NCBI GenBank assembly: GCA_010672585.1
Contig: JAAHGF010000004.1
Location: forward strand, 198,490 to 257,479
Direction of reading: 5' to 3'
Length of the DNA stretch: 58,990 bases
Source of the DNA: Okeania sp. SIO1I7
Lineage (GTDB): Bacteria; Cyanobacteriota; Cyanobacteriia; Cyanobacteriales; Microcoleaceae
The notes below the pieces were generated by a model that had not been told where the DNA came from, did no database searches, and was given only the letters and a program-made list of their open reading frames with translations. This document shows, piece after piece, positions 46,401 to 55,700 of the stretch (positions are counted from its first letter, which is position 1; the number at the start of each line of letters is the position of its first letter). The position numbers and the translations under genes were made by a program.

Positions 46401-49400
46401 ATTATCAGCAGCAGTAGAGACACCAGAGCAAGCAATATATCAACTGCCAATAATGAACCCCAAAGAAACACAGCAGTTATTAGTTACCTGGAACCAAACC
46501 CAAAGCGCCACCCCAGACAAATGTATCCATGAACTATTTGAGCAAGTAGTACAACAACAACCCCAATCAACAGCAATAATATTTGAAGAGCAAAAACTAA
46601 CATACTCAGGACTAAACCAAAAAGCCAACCAACTAGCACAGAAACTGCGCTCCTTAGGAGTAAAAGCAGAAGTGCTAGTAGGAATCTGCATAGAACGTTC
46701 AATAGAAATGGTAATAGGTTTACTAGGAATACTCAAAGCAGGAGGAGCATATGTACCAATAGACCCCAACTACCCAGCACAGAGAATCAACTATATGCTA
46801 GCCGACTCCCAAGTAGAACTATTAGTAACAACAAGCCAAATCAGAGAAAAACAAGGAAAAGAACTATTCAAGCAACAAAAAATCATCACCATAGACCAAG
46901 AAATAGAAAAAGAAGGTAAAAATCAAACAAACAACATCAAAAGCCAAGTCCAACCCAATCATCTAGCCTATGTAATCTATACATCAGGGTCAACAGGAAA
47001 ACCCAAAGGAGTAGAAATAGAACACCGCTGTGTTACCAACTTCCTCAAATCAATGGAGGACTCACCAGGGATAGAACCATCAGAAAAACTACTAGCAGTA
47101 ACAACAATCAGTTTTGACATAGCAGGATTAGAACTATACCTGCCATTAATCGCAGGAGCAACAGTAGAAATAGTCACAAAAGAAACAGCAAAAGACGGGC
47201 GAAAACTATTAAAAGCCATAGAAAAATCAGAAGCAACAATCATGCAAGGAACACCAGCAACCTGGCAAATGTTAATCAATGCCGGATGGTCAGGCAAAAG
47301 CCAAAAAATGAAAATCCTGTGTGGAGGAGAAGCCATATCAGAAAAACTAGGGAAGTCCCTCCAACAAACAGGAGGCGAAATCTGGAATATGTACGGACCA
47401 ACAGAAACAACAATCTGGTCATCAATCAAAAAAATTAACAACAACTCATCAATAAAATCAATAGGGCAACCCATAAACAACACTCAAATGTACATCCTAG
47501 ACAAAAACCAACAACCAGTACCAATAGGAGTAGCAGGAGAACTGCACATAGGAGGAGCAGGATTAGCACGAGGATACCGAAACCAACAAAAACTAACAGC
47601 CGAAAAATTCATACCCCACCCCTGTAGTGAAGAAAAAAACGCCAGAATCTACAAAACAGGAGACCAAGCCAGATACTTACCCACAGGAGAAATAGAATAC
47701 TTAGGGAGAATAGACAATCAAGTAAAAATCCGAGGATTTAGGATAGAAACAGGAGAAATAGAAACATTACTCAATGAAAATAGCACAATTACTGAAGCAG
47801 TAGTAGTAGCCAAAGAAGAAAAACCAGGAGAAAAACGTCTATTAGCATATGTAGTACCCAAAACAGAAACAAGCGTTGCTGAAAAACAAAAGCTAATAGA
47901 AACCCAACTGAAAAGTTGGTCAGAGATCTTCAATCAACCCCAAGAAATAAAAGCAAGTGAAATCAAAGACCCAAAATTCAACATATCAGGATGGCAAAGT
48001 AGTTATAACAACCAAGCCATACCAGTAGAACAAATGGAAGAATGGGCAGCAGATATAGTAACTCAAGTATTAAAGTCCAAACCAGAAACAGTATGTGAAA
48101 TAGGATGTAAAACAGGAATGTTATTACTGGGTATTGCACCAAAAACCAAATCATATTATGGCACAGACATATCAAAAGTCTCACTAGAATATATTCAAAA
48201 ACAAATAGAGCTTGAACCAGAAAAATATAATCATGTAACCCTAGCTCAAAAACAAGCAGAAGCCCTCGAAGGTGTAGCCGAAAACAGTGTAGACGTAGTC
48301 TTACTAAATTCGATAGTACAATACTTTCCCAGTGTAGAGTATTTATTGCAAGTAATAGAAGAAAGTCTAAAAAGAGTCAAACCAGGAGGAGTAATAATTC
48401 TATGGGATGTGCGGAACTTAGAATTAAGAAAAGAATTTCACACATCAGTACAAATGTATCAAGCCACCCCATCAGTATCAGCAGAAAAAATCAAGCAACA
48501 GCTAGAGCGAGTGATGCAACAGGAAATGGAACTGTTAGTATCACCAGAATTATTTGTAGCCCTAAAAGAAGAAAAAGAAGAAATAAGCCATGTACAGATA
48601 CGTTTACAGAGGGGAAGCGAACACAATGAACTATCTAAATATAGATATAGTGTAGTGCTGCATAAAAAAGCAGAAGGGAAAGACAAAGAAGTAATAGAAG
48701 TAGGAATAGAGAATGGAGAAGGGATGTCAGTAGCAGAGATAGAACAGAAGCTAACAGAGGAGAAACCCGAAGCAATAGGGTGGAGTCAATTAGTGAATAA
48801 GAGAATAGAGAAAGATGTAGTAGCAGTAGAATTATTGTCAAAAGCCGAGAAAAAAGAAAATGTGCAACAATTAAGACAAAAATTAGAGTCGCAACCAGTC
48901 AAAGGAATAGACCCAGAAGAGTTATATAAACTAAGCGAGGAAATGGGATATGCTTTAGAGTTGTGTTGGTCAGGGTCTGGAGTCAAAGGGAAAATGGATG
49001 CAGTATTTGTGCGAAGAGCATTAGCAGCAGAGGGGATAGTGTTAACACCACTCACTCAAAAATCAGTGAGTGAGGTAAATTGGCAGAATTATGTAAATAA
49101 TCCTTTAGGTTATGAGATATCGAAAGGACTGATACCAAAGTGGAAGGAATATTTGTCAGAGCGGTTGCCAGAATATATGCTACCTTCAGGGTATGTGGTG
49201 TTATCAGAAATGGCATTGACGGCCAATGGAAAGGTAGACAGAAAGGCATTAGCAGCAGTAGATGTCAGCAGTAGTAGTGTGTCAACAGAGTTTGTAGCAC
49301 CAGAGACGAAAACACAGAAGGGGTTAGCGCAAATCTGGGGACAGGTATTGGGGATAGAAAAAGTGGGAATACATGACAACTTTTTTGATTTGGGAGGACA

Positions 49401-49587
49401 TTCTTTGATGGCAACTCAAGTTCTGGCTCGAATTGATGATAATTTTGAGATAGAATTGCCTTTAATAAATTTATTTGAAGCAGCTAATATCAAAGAATTA
49501 AGTGTTTTAGTTGATAATATGATTTGGGCTAATTCTGCTTCTAGTTCACTAAATAATAATGATAATTCAGAATCAGGAGAAATCTAA
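40477..49587 (+). CDS. NRPS, two modules: C-A(Leu)-NMT-PCP-C-A(Gly)-NMT(variant)-PCP
   Basis: 3036 aa from a TTG start. TubC-like docking (1-56). Module 1: C (HHIASDG from 210), A with code D735 A736 W739 F778 L802 G804 N823 V831 V832 K1438 (DAWFLGNVVK, a leucine code), N-methyltransferase with intact EVGCGTG (1062-1068), PCP Ser1494. Module 2: C (HHIASDG from 1687), A with glycine code DILQLGMIWK, N-methyltransferase with EIGCKTG (Lys2545), PCP Ser2976. Prediction: N-Me-Leu then non-methylated Gly. The second A-NMT is at DNA level a copy of the one in the previous gene. There are no epimerisation domains. A 121-bp gap follows, unlike the four-base overlaps upstream. Confidence 0.93.
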   Translation: MKLTETVEFLSYLRSLGVKFAIDGGKLRCNAAPGVLTSVLRQEIAERKAEILELLGEAQTTQQSIASSIKPIPRDTQLPLSFSQQRLWFIEKTGLSGNAYNMPLTLHLVGQLDLMALQKSLNEIVARHETLRTNFAEINGTPVQVIRPPFELELPQQDLSGLAKPEQTTQLQQCLQAENEKQFNLEVDPPIRVLLLQMGATEHILQVTLHHIASDGWSLTVFAQELSAHYTAAVEDQPSSAPELPIQYADFAVWQRHYLQGQTLQTQLDYWKQKLKELPQLQLPTDYPRPPVETFNGTSIPIKISAALTSKLKQLSQQQGVTLFMTLLAGFKVLLHRYSGQEDIAIGVPVANRKRSEIEGLIGFFVNALVMYTDLGGELSFTEVLKRVRQTSLEAYAHQDVPFEKLVEELQPERSLSHNPLFRVSFDLQQSEVANPSFSLPNLEVSWYQEVGAEMTVRMDLELYLWQEGEEIKGLCAYNRDLFASETISRMLSHYQNLLYAAIETPEQPISLLPMMSASEQQQLLVAWNDTKTDYPTDKCIHELFETQVEQNPDAIAVVFAEQSLTYSELNNKANQLAHYLQKLGVKAEVLVGICVERSVEMVVGLLAILKAGGVYVPLDPSYPRSRLNYIISDSQISILLTQEKWLNNLTKTATQIICLETDEEIINQHSRQNLVNQVTATQLAYVIYTSGSTGKPKGVSIPHQGLLNLVFWHQRTFEVKFSDRASQIAEVAFDASVWEIWPYLSAGACLHLVNSETRLSPEALRDWLVSEKITISFVPTPLLENLCSLEWPPETELRTVLTGGDKLHSYPSAALPFRVFNNYGPTENTVVTTSGLVVSGQGGSISPPIGRPISNIKVYILDSHLQPVPIGVPGELHIGGDGLAIGYHNRPQLTAEKFIPNPFDSSKATKLYKTGDLVRYLTDGNIEFLGRIDHQVKIRGFRIETGEIEAVIHQNSEVKETVVIVREDKPGDKRLVAYIVPETETSNDNNPELSDTQVDSWQEIFNEQVYTQLSEITDPLFNNRGWLSNYDGQLIPVQQMRVWAGDIVSQVLASKPEKVWEVGCGTGMLLFQIAPHTQGYYGTDISQASLDYIQKQIEQQPEKYGHVTLAQRRAEDMADVAENSFDVVLLSSIVQYFPSVEYLLQVIENSIRVVKPGGMIFLGDIRNQKLREAFHTSVQMYKATPSLSIEKLKQQIDRVMQQETELLVSPELFVALKEKYQEISHVQIRLQRGSEYNELNKYRYSVLLHIEAKPATAIAPPVESGLGMSYEDMEIYLQQKQPELICFSSLTNSRVVNDVHEIELLSTMEEIKNVQQLQQKSQERVVNGINPERLYELSASLGYSLELCWAAEGGAELMDAVFVRSELAAEEMVLTPLTQKSVVGGNWHSYGNNPLASQIGKQVIPDLRKYLESRLPEYMIPSGYVVLSQLPLTPNGKVDRKALPAPDLTSSLLREFVAPQTKTEKALAEILVEVLGIEKVGIHDNFFDLGGHSLLATQVVSRVRNILNVELSLQSLFESSDVASLAKELDIYLAQTEGIEAVAITPRKQNGNLPPLSFAQQRLWFIEKTGLSENAYNQPLTIHLVGQLDLVALQQSLNQIINRHETLRTNFAEINGTPVQVIRPPFELELPQQDLSQLTLSQQATQLQHLLKTENEKQFDLEQDLPIRALLLQLGAKEHILQVTLHHIASDGWSLTVFTKELSVHYTAAVENQPSSLPELPIQYADFAVWQRDYLQGETLQTQLGYWKQKLKGLPQLQLPTDYPRPARETFQGAGQEFNLSATLTSKLKQLSKQQGVTLFMTLLAGFKVLLYRYSGQDSIAVGVPIANRNRREIEGLIGFFVNSLVMYTDLGGEPSFTEVLKRVRQTSLEAYAHQDLPFEKLVAELQPERSLSQHPLFQVSFALQQSEVLKPSFSLPNLEVGWYEGEAAEMTVRMDLELHLWPEGENIKAFCAYNRDLFEAETINRMLSHYENILSAAVETPEQAIYQLPIMNPKETQQLLVTWNQTQSATPDKCIHELFEQVVQQQPQSTAIIFEEQKLTYSGLNQKANQLAQKLRSLGVKAEVLVGICIERSIEMVIGLLGILKAGGAYVPIDPNYPAQRINYMLADSQVELLVTTSQIREKQGKELFKQQKIITIDQEIEKEGKNQTNNIKSQVQPNHLAYVIYTSGSTGKPKGVEIEHRCVTNFLKSMEDSPGIEPSEKLLAVTTISFDIAGLELYLPLIAGATVEIVTKETAKDGRKLLKAIEKSEATIMQGTPATWQMLINAGWSGKSQKMKILCGGEAISEKLGKSLQQTGGEIWNMYGPTETTIWSSIKKINNNSSIKSIGQPINNTQMYILDKNQQPVPIGVAGELHIGGAGLARGYRNQQKLTAEKFIPHPCSEEKNARIYKTGDQARYLPTGEIEYLGRIDNQVKIRGFRIETGEIETLLNENSTITEAVVVAKEEKPGEKRLLAYVVPKTETSVAEKQKLIETQLKSWSEIFNQPQEIKASEIKDPKFNISGWQSSYNNQAIPVEQMEEWAADIVTQVLKSKPETVCEIGCKTGMLLLGIAPKTKSYYGTDISKVSLEYIQKQIELEPEKYNHVTLAQKQAEALEGVAENSVDVVLLNSIVQYFPSVEYLLQVIEESLKRVKPGGVIILWDVRNLELRKEFHTSVQMYQATPSVSAEKIKQQLERVMQQEMELLVSPELFVALKEEKEEISHVQIRLQRGSEHNELSKYRYSVVLHKKAEGKDKEVIEVGIENGEGMSVAEIEQKLTEEKPEAIGWSQLVNKRIEKDVVAVELLSKAEKKENVQQLRQKLESQPVKGIDPEELYKLSEEMGYALELCWSGSGVKGKMDAVFVRRALAAEGIVLTPLTQKSVSEVNWQNYVNNPLGYEISKGLIPKWKEYLSERLPEYMLPSGYVVLSEMALTANGKVDRKALAAVDVSSSSVSTEFVAPETKTQKGLAQIWGQVLGIEKVGIHDNFFDLGGHSLMATQVLARIDDNFEIELPLINLFEAANIKELSVLVDNMIWANSASSSLNNNDNSESGEI
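46267..49157 (+). repeat. 2.9-kb perfect direct repeat, copy 2 (A-NMT cassette)
   Basis: Partner of 37169-40059. It covers the end of the second C domain, the whole Gly adenylation domain and the variant N-methyltransferase of the 40477 gene. Both copies carry the same AAA (Lys) codon in the SAM motif (39011-39013 and 48109-48111), so the damage predates the duplication or was copied by it. Confidence 0.92.
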
Positions 49588-49708
49588 GTAATAACAGTTC
49601 CGATGGAAGCAAGAAGTAAACTTTAAGCAAGTAACTTTTTGTGAGGCTTTTATCAGTTTGATAAAGCAGCTATTTTGATAACCAAATGAAAGGAAACTTT
49701 TAGATAAA
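49588..49708 (+). promoter_or_regulatory. Intergenic gap within the NRPS operon, small hairpin
   Basis: This 121-bp spacer holds an imperfect hairpin GCTTTTATC/GATAAAGC (49646-49668) followed by a T-rich stretch, and an AAAGGAAA RBS-like sequence (49690-49697) before ATG 49709. It may attenuate transcription or be the trace of a gene split. No clear promoter is visible. Confidence 0.35.
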
Positions 49709-52700
49709 ATGAATCACAAAAATACCGAGATACAAGAATTTTTAGCTGAACTTCGTCATCTTCAAATTAAGTTATGGATAGAAGATGAGCGTTTGCGTTA
49801 CAATGCTCCTCAAGGAACAATGACTCCTGAATTATTACAGCAAATTAAGGAGAAAAAAACAGAGATTATTGCTTTTCTCAAACAGGTTAATTCTAAAACT
49901 GTAAAATCTATTCAACCTGTACCAAGAAATCAAGAATTACCATTATCATTCTCCCAACGAAGGCTCTGGTTTATTGAAAAAACTGGGTTAAGTGGCAATG
50001 CTTACAATATGCCTTTGACCTTACATTTGGTGGGTAAATTAGACCTTGTGGCTCTACAAAAAAGTCTCAATGAAATTGTTGCTCGCCATGAAACTCTCAG
50101 AACTAACTTTGCGGAAATTAATGGTACACCTGTACAAGTAATTAGACCTCCCTTTGAATTAGAACTACCTCAACAAGACCTGAGTGGGTTAGCCAAATCC
50201 CAACAAACTACACAACTGCAACAGTGTCTGCAAACAGAAAATGAAAAACAGTTTAATTTAGAAGTTGACCCACCGATCAGAGTCCTACTTCTACAACTGG
50301 GAGCTACAGAACATATACTCCAAGTCACATTACATCATATTGCTTCTGATGGTTGGTCCCTAACAGTATTTGCTCAGGAACTATCAGCTAATTACACAGC
50401 AGCAGTAGAACATCAGCCGTCCACCGCCCCAGAATTACCCATACAATATGCTGATTTTGCTGTCTGGCAGCAGGAATATCTACAAGGTGAATCCCTACAA
50501 ACAGAATTAGACTACTGGAAGGAAAAGCTCAAAGAATTACCCCAACTACAACTACCTACAGACTATCCCCGACCTGTAGTCGAAACCTTCAATGGAGCAA
50601 GTCAATCTTTCAATCTACCTCCATTACTGACCTCAAAATTAAAACAAGTCAGTCAAGAACAAGGAGCAACTCTATTTATGACCCTGTTAGCAGGGTTTAA
50701 AGTCTTACTGCATCGTTACACTGCTCAAGAGAGTATTGCTGTAGGTGTACCCATAGCCAACCGCAACCGTAGGGAAATCGAAGGGTTAATTGGATTTTTT
50801 GTTAACTCCTTAGTCATGTACACAGACCTGGGAGGGGAAGCAAGTTTTACAGAAGTATTAAAGAGAGTAAGACAAACATCTCTAGAAGCTTATGCTCATC
50901 AGGATGTACCCTTTGAGAAACTGGTGGCCGAGTTGCAACCAGAACGTTCTCTGTCTCATAATCCCTTGTTCAGGGTATCCTTTGCGCTTCTGGAAAGTGA
51001 GCTGGCAAATCCATCCTTTAGTCTGCCCAACTTAGAAGTGGGTTGGTATCAAGGGGATGGAGCAGAAATGACAGTGCGGATGGATATGGAGTTACATTTA
51101 TGGGTTGAAGGAGAGGAAATCAAAGGATTCTGTGCCTATAATCGAGACTTGTTTGCTGCTGAAACCATTAGCAGGATGCTGTCACATTATCAAAATTTGT
51201 TATACGCAGTTATTGAAACTCCAGAACAACCAATTAGTTTACTGCCGATGATGAGTTCATCAGAAGAGCAGCAGTTGTTGGTGACGTGGAATAATACTAA
51301 AACATATTACCCAGAGAAATGTATTCATGAGTTATTTGTAGCTCAGGTGGAGCAAACGCCTGATGCAATAGCAGTAGTTTTTGCAGAGCAAAGCTTAACT
51401 TACTCCCAATTAAATAGCAAAGCGAATCAACTAGCACATTATTTGCAAAAATTGGGAGTAGTTCCAGAAACTCTAGTAGGTATCTGTGTAGAGCGTTCTG
51501 TGGAGATGATCGTAGGAATATTAGCTATTCTCAAAGTTGGTGGAGTTTATGTACCACTAGACCCCAGTTATCCTCAATCACGGCTTAATTATTTGATTGA
51601 AGATGCCCAACTCTCTATACTCTTGACTCAAGAAAAATGGCTAAATCAACTACCTCAGACGATCGCTCAAGTAGTTTGTCTCGATACTAATACAACAGAT
51701 TTTACTACTGAACTTTCATCAGATATAACTGTATCAATAACACCAGATCACCAGGCATACATGATGTATACTTCTGGGTCAACTGGTCAACCCAAAGGAG
51801 TTAATATCAGACACCGAGGGGTAGTGCGATTGGTAAAAAATACCAATTATGTCAGTTTCACTCCACAAGACATCTACCTACAACTAGCACCTATATCTTT
51901 TGATGCAGCCACATTTGAAATCTGGGGCAGTCTTCTCAATGGAGGAACATTAGTTATAATGCCACCCCATAAACCTTCCCTAACCGAGATTGGAGCTGCT
52001 GTCAGGGAACACCAAGTCACAACTATGTGGCTGACAGCAGGGTTATTCCAGATGATGGTAGAAGAGCAAGTGGAAGATTTAGCATCGCTTAAGCAACTCT
52101 TAGCAGGAGGAGATGTTTTATCACTAACATCGGTGCAAAAGGTGGTAGCAAAACTGGAGGGATGTCAACTAATTAATGGTTACGGTCCAACGGAAAATAC
52201 TACATTTACTTGCTGTTTCCCAGTCAAAGCTAGCAGTAAATTAGAAAAATCAGTTCCCATAGGTCGCCCAATATCGAATACTCAAGTATACGTTCTCGAC
52301 TCACATTTACAACCAGTACCCATAGGAGTGCCAGGAGAACTGCACATTGGAGGGGATGGACTCGCAACAGGCTACCATAAACGCCCTGAGTTAACAGCCG
52401 AGAAATTCATTGCCAACCCCTTTGAAAAGTCAAAAGGTAAATTATACAAAACAGGAGATTTGGTACGTTACTTAGCTGATGGCAATATCGAATTTTTAGG
52501 TAGAATAGACCACCAGGTAAAAATTAGAGGATACCGCATCGAAACCGGAGAAATAGAAGCTGTTCTCAATTCTTACTTGAAAGTTAAAGAAACAGTGGTA
52601 ATAGCTAGGGAGGACAAGCCAGGAGATAAACGTTTAGTTGCATACATAGTACCCGAAAATGAAACCAGTAATGACACTAACCCAGAATTATCAGGCACTC

Positions 52701-55700
52701 AAGTAGACAGTTGGCAAGAAATATTCAACGAACGAATTTACAGTGAGCTAAGTAAAGTCACAGACCCCCTATTTAATACCAGAGGTTGGATTAGCAACTA
52801 CGATGGACAGCCAATACCAGTGAGACAAATGCGGGTGTGGGCGGGAGATATTGTGAGTCAAGTGTTGGCATCTAAACCAGAAAGAGTATGGGAAGTAGGC
52901 TGTGGGACAGGAATGCTTTTATTTCAGATAGCACCGCACACACAGGAGTATTATGGCACGGATATTTCTCAGGCTTCACTGGATTATATTCAAAAACAAA
53001 TAGAACAACAACCAGAGAAATATGGTCATGTTACCCTAGCTCAAAGACGAGCGGAAGATATGGCTGATGTGGCTGAAAATAGCTTTGATGTAGTAGTACT
53101 GAGTTCTATAGTACAGTATTTCCCAAGTGTGGAATATTTGTTGCAAGTAATAGAGAATAGTATCAGGGTAGTCAAGCCTGGAGGAATGATTTTTCTAGGG
53201 GATATCCGGAGTAACAATTTGATGGAGGCATTTCACGGTTCGGTACAGATTTACAAAGCTACCCCATCTCTGTCAATAGAGAAATTGAAGCAACAGATAG
53301 ATAGAGTGATGCAGCAGGAGACAGAGTTATTGGTATCGCCGGAGTTGTTTGTGGCGCTGAAAGAAAAATATCAAGAGATATCTCATGTACAGATACGTTT
53401 ACAGAGAGGAACAGAAGTAAATGAACTGAATAAATATCGTTATAATGTGCTGTTGCATATAGAAGCAAATCCAGAATCAATAATTGAAGCTCCGGTAGAG
53501 AATGGAAATAGTATGTCTGTTGCAGACATAGAAGCATACCTAAAACAACATCAGCCAGAAGCAATATGTTTGACCAGTTTAGTGAATAACAGAGTGGGGA
53601 ATGATATAAGGGGAGTGGAGTTGCTATCGCAGACAGACTCTCAATTTTATAATGTGCAACAGTTGAGACAAAAGTTAGAAGACGAACCAGTTAATGGTAT
53701 TGAGCCAGAAGAGCTACGTCAACTCAGTGCGGATTTAGGGTATTCTCTAGAGTTGTGTTGGTCTGCACAAGACAATGATGGATGTATGGATGCTGTATTC
53801 GTGCGTTCTGAGTTGGCAGCAGGGAGAATGGTGTTAACACCACTAACTCAACAATTACTGAGTGAGGAGAATTGGCATGGTTATGGGAATAATCCTTTGG
53901 CTTCAGTGACAGAAAAACAACTGATACCAGAGTTGAGGCAGTATTTGGAGTCGAAGTTACCAGAGTATATGATGCCTTCTGGATATATGGTGTTGTCACA
54001 ATTACCACTGACTCCTAATGGCAAGTTAGACCGTAAAGCATTACCTGCACCTGAAGTATCAAGTAACGTGTCAACGGAATTTGTAGCCCCTGAGACTCCT
54101 ATGGAGAAAGCATTGGCAGAAATTTTTGCAGGAGTATTGGGTATTAAACAGGTAGGAATACATGACAACTTCTTTGAATTGGGAGGACATTCCCTGCTAG
54201 CGACTCAAGTTGTGTCTCGTGTGCGACAGATATTATCAATTGAGTTACCTTTACAGAGTCTATTTGAAAAGCCAGATATAGCTAGTTTGGCCCAAGAATT
54301 AGAGGTATACAGAGGTGTTGAGACGGCAGCTATTACACGGAGGGAGGACAGCACTAATCCCCCACCATTATCATTCGCTCAACAAAGGCTCTGGTTTATC
54401 GAAAAAACTGGGTTAAGTAGCAATGCTTACAATATGCCATTAGCCCTACATTTAGTAGGTGAATTAGACTTTGTTGCTCTACAAAAAAGCCTCAATCAAA
54501 TGATCGCTCGCCACGAAACTCTGAGAACCACCTTTACGGAAATTAATGGTACACCAGTACAAATAATTCGATCCTCCTTTGAATTAGAGCTACCCAAAAA
54601 AGACCTGAGTCAGTTAACACCATCCCAACAAGTTGCACAACTGCAAGATTTACTGCAAACAGAAAATGAACAACTATTCGATTTAGAAGTTGACCCACCC
54701 ATTAGAGCTTTGCTGCTGCAACTAGGAGCAAAAGAGCATATACTCCAAGTCACATTGCATCATATTGCCTCCGACGGCTGGTCAGTAACTGTGTTAACAA
54801 AGGAATTATCAGCGCATTATACTGCAGCATTAGAAAACCAACCATCCTCATTACCAGAGTTACCTATACAATATGCTGATTTTGCTGTATGGCAGCGAAA
54901 TTATTTACAAGGTGAAACCCTCAAGAGCCAACTCAACTACTGGAAGCAAAAGCTGAGAGTATTGCCACAACTACAACTCCCTACAGATTATCCCCGACCT
55001 GCAGTCGAAACTTTCAATGGAGCAAGTATACCCATCAAGATATCAGCAGCACTGACCTCAAAATTGACACAACTCAGCCAACAACAGGGCGTGACTCTAT
55101 TTATGACTCTGTTAGCAGGGTTCAAAGTATTAATGCATCGTTACAGTGGTCAGGAGAGTATTTCCATAGGTGTACCTATAGCTAACCGGAACCATCGTGA
55201 AATCGAAGGGTTAATTGGGTTTTTTGTTAATTCCCTAGTTATGTATACAGAATTGGCAGGTAAGCCAAGTTTCACAGAAGTATTAAGTAGAGTCAAGCAG
55301 ACAGCTCTAGAAGCTTATGGTCACCAAGACTTGCCTTTTGAGAAGTTGGTGGAAGAGTTACAACCGGAACGTTCCCTATCCAAAAACCCCTTATTTCAGG
55401 TAGCGTTTGCCCTTAATCAGAGTGAAATCTTGCAACCATCCTTTAACCTACCCAATTTAGAGGTGGGTTGGTATGAAGGGATAGGGGCTGAGATGACGGT
55501 AAGGGTAGATTTAGAGTTACACCTGTGGCAAGTAGGAGAAGAAATTCAAGGATTCTGTGCTTATAATCAGGACTTGTTTGAGGCCGAAACAATTAGTCGC
55601 ATACTGTCACATTATGAAAATCTACTATCAGCAGCAGTAGAGACTCCAGATAGACCCATTAGCAAGTTGCCGTTAATGACACAGCCAGAGCTAGACCAAA

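Noticed and set aside
37342-49379. Many minus-strand frames of 65-168 aa within the NRPS genes
   Set aside because: They are shadows of the NRPS reading frames; those in the two repeat copies are identical only because the DNA is duplicated.
35813-49587. Gly modules as sarcosine modules
   Set aside because: An N-methyltransferase domain is present, but its SAM motif has Lys instead of Gly in both copies and the best-matching natural products have plain glycines.
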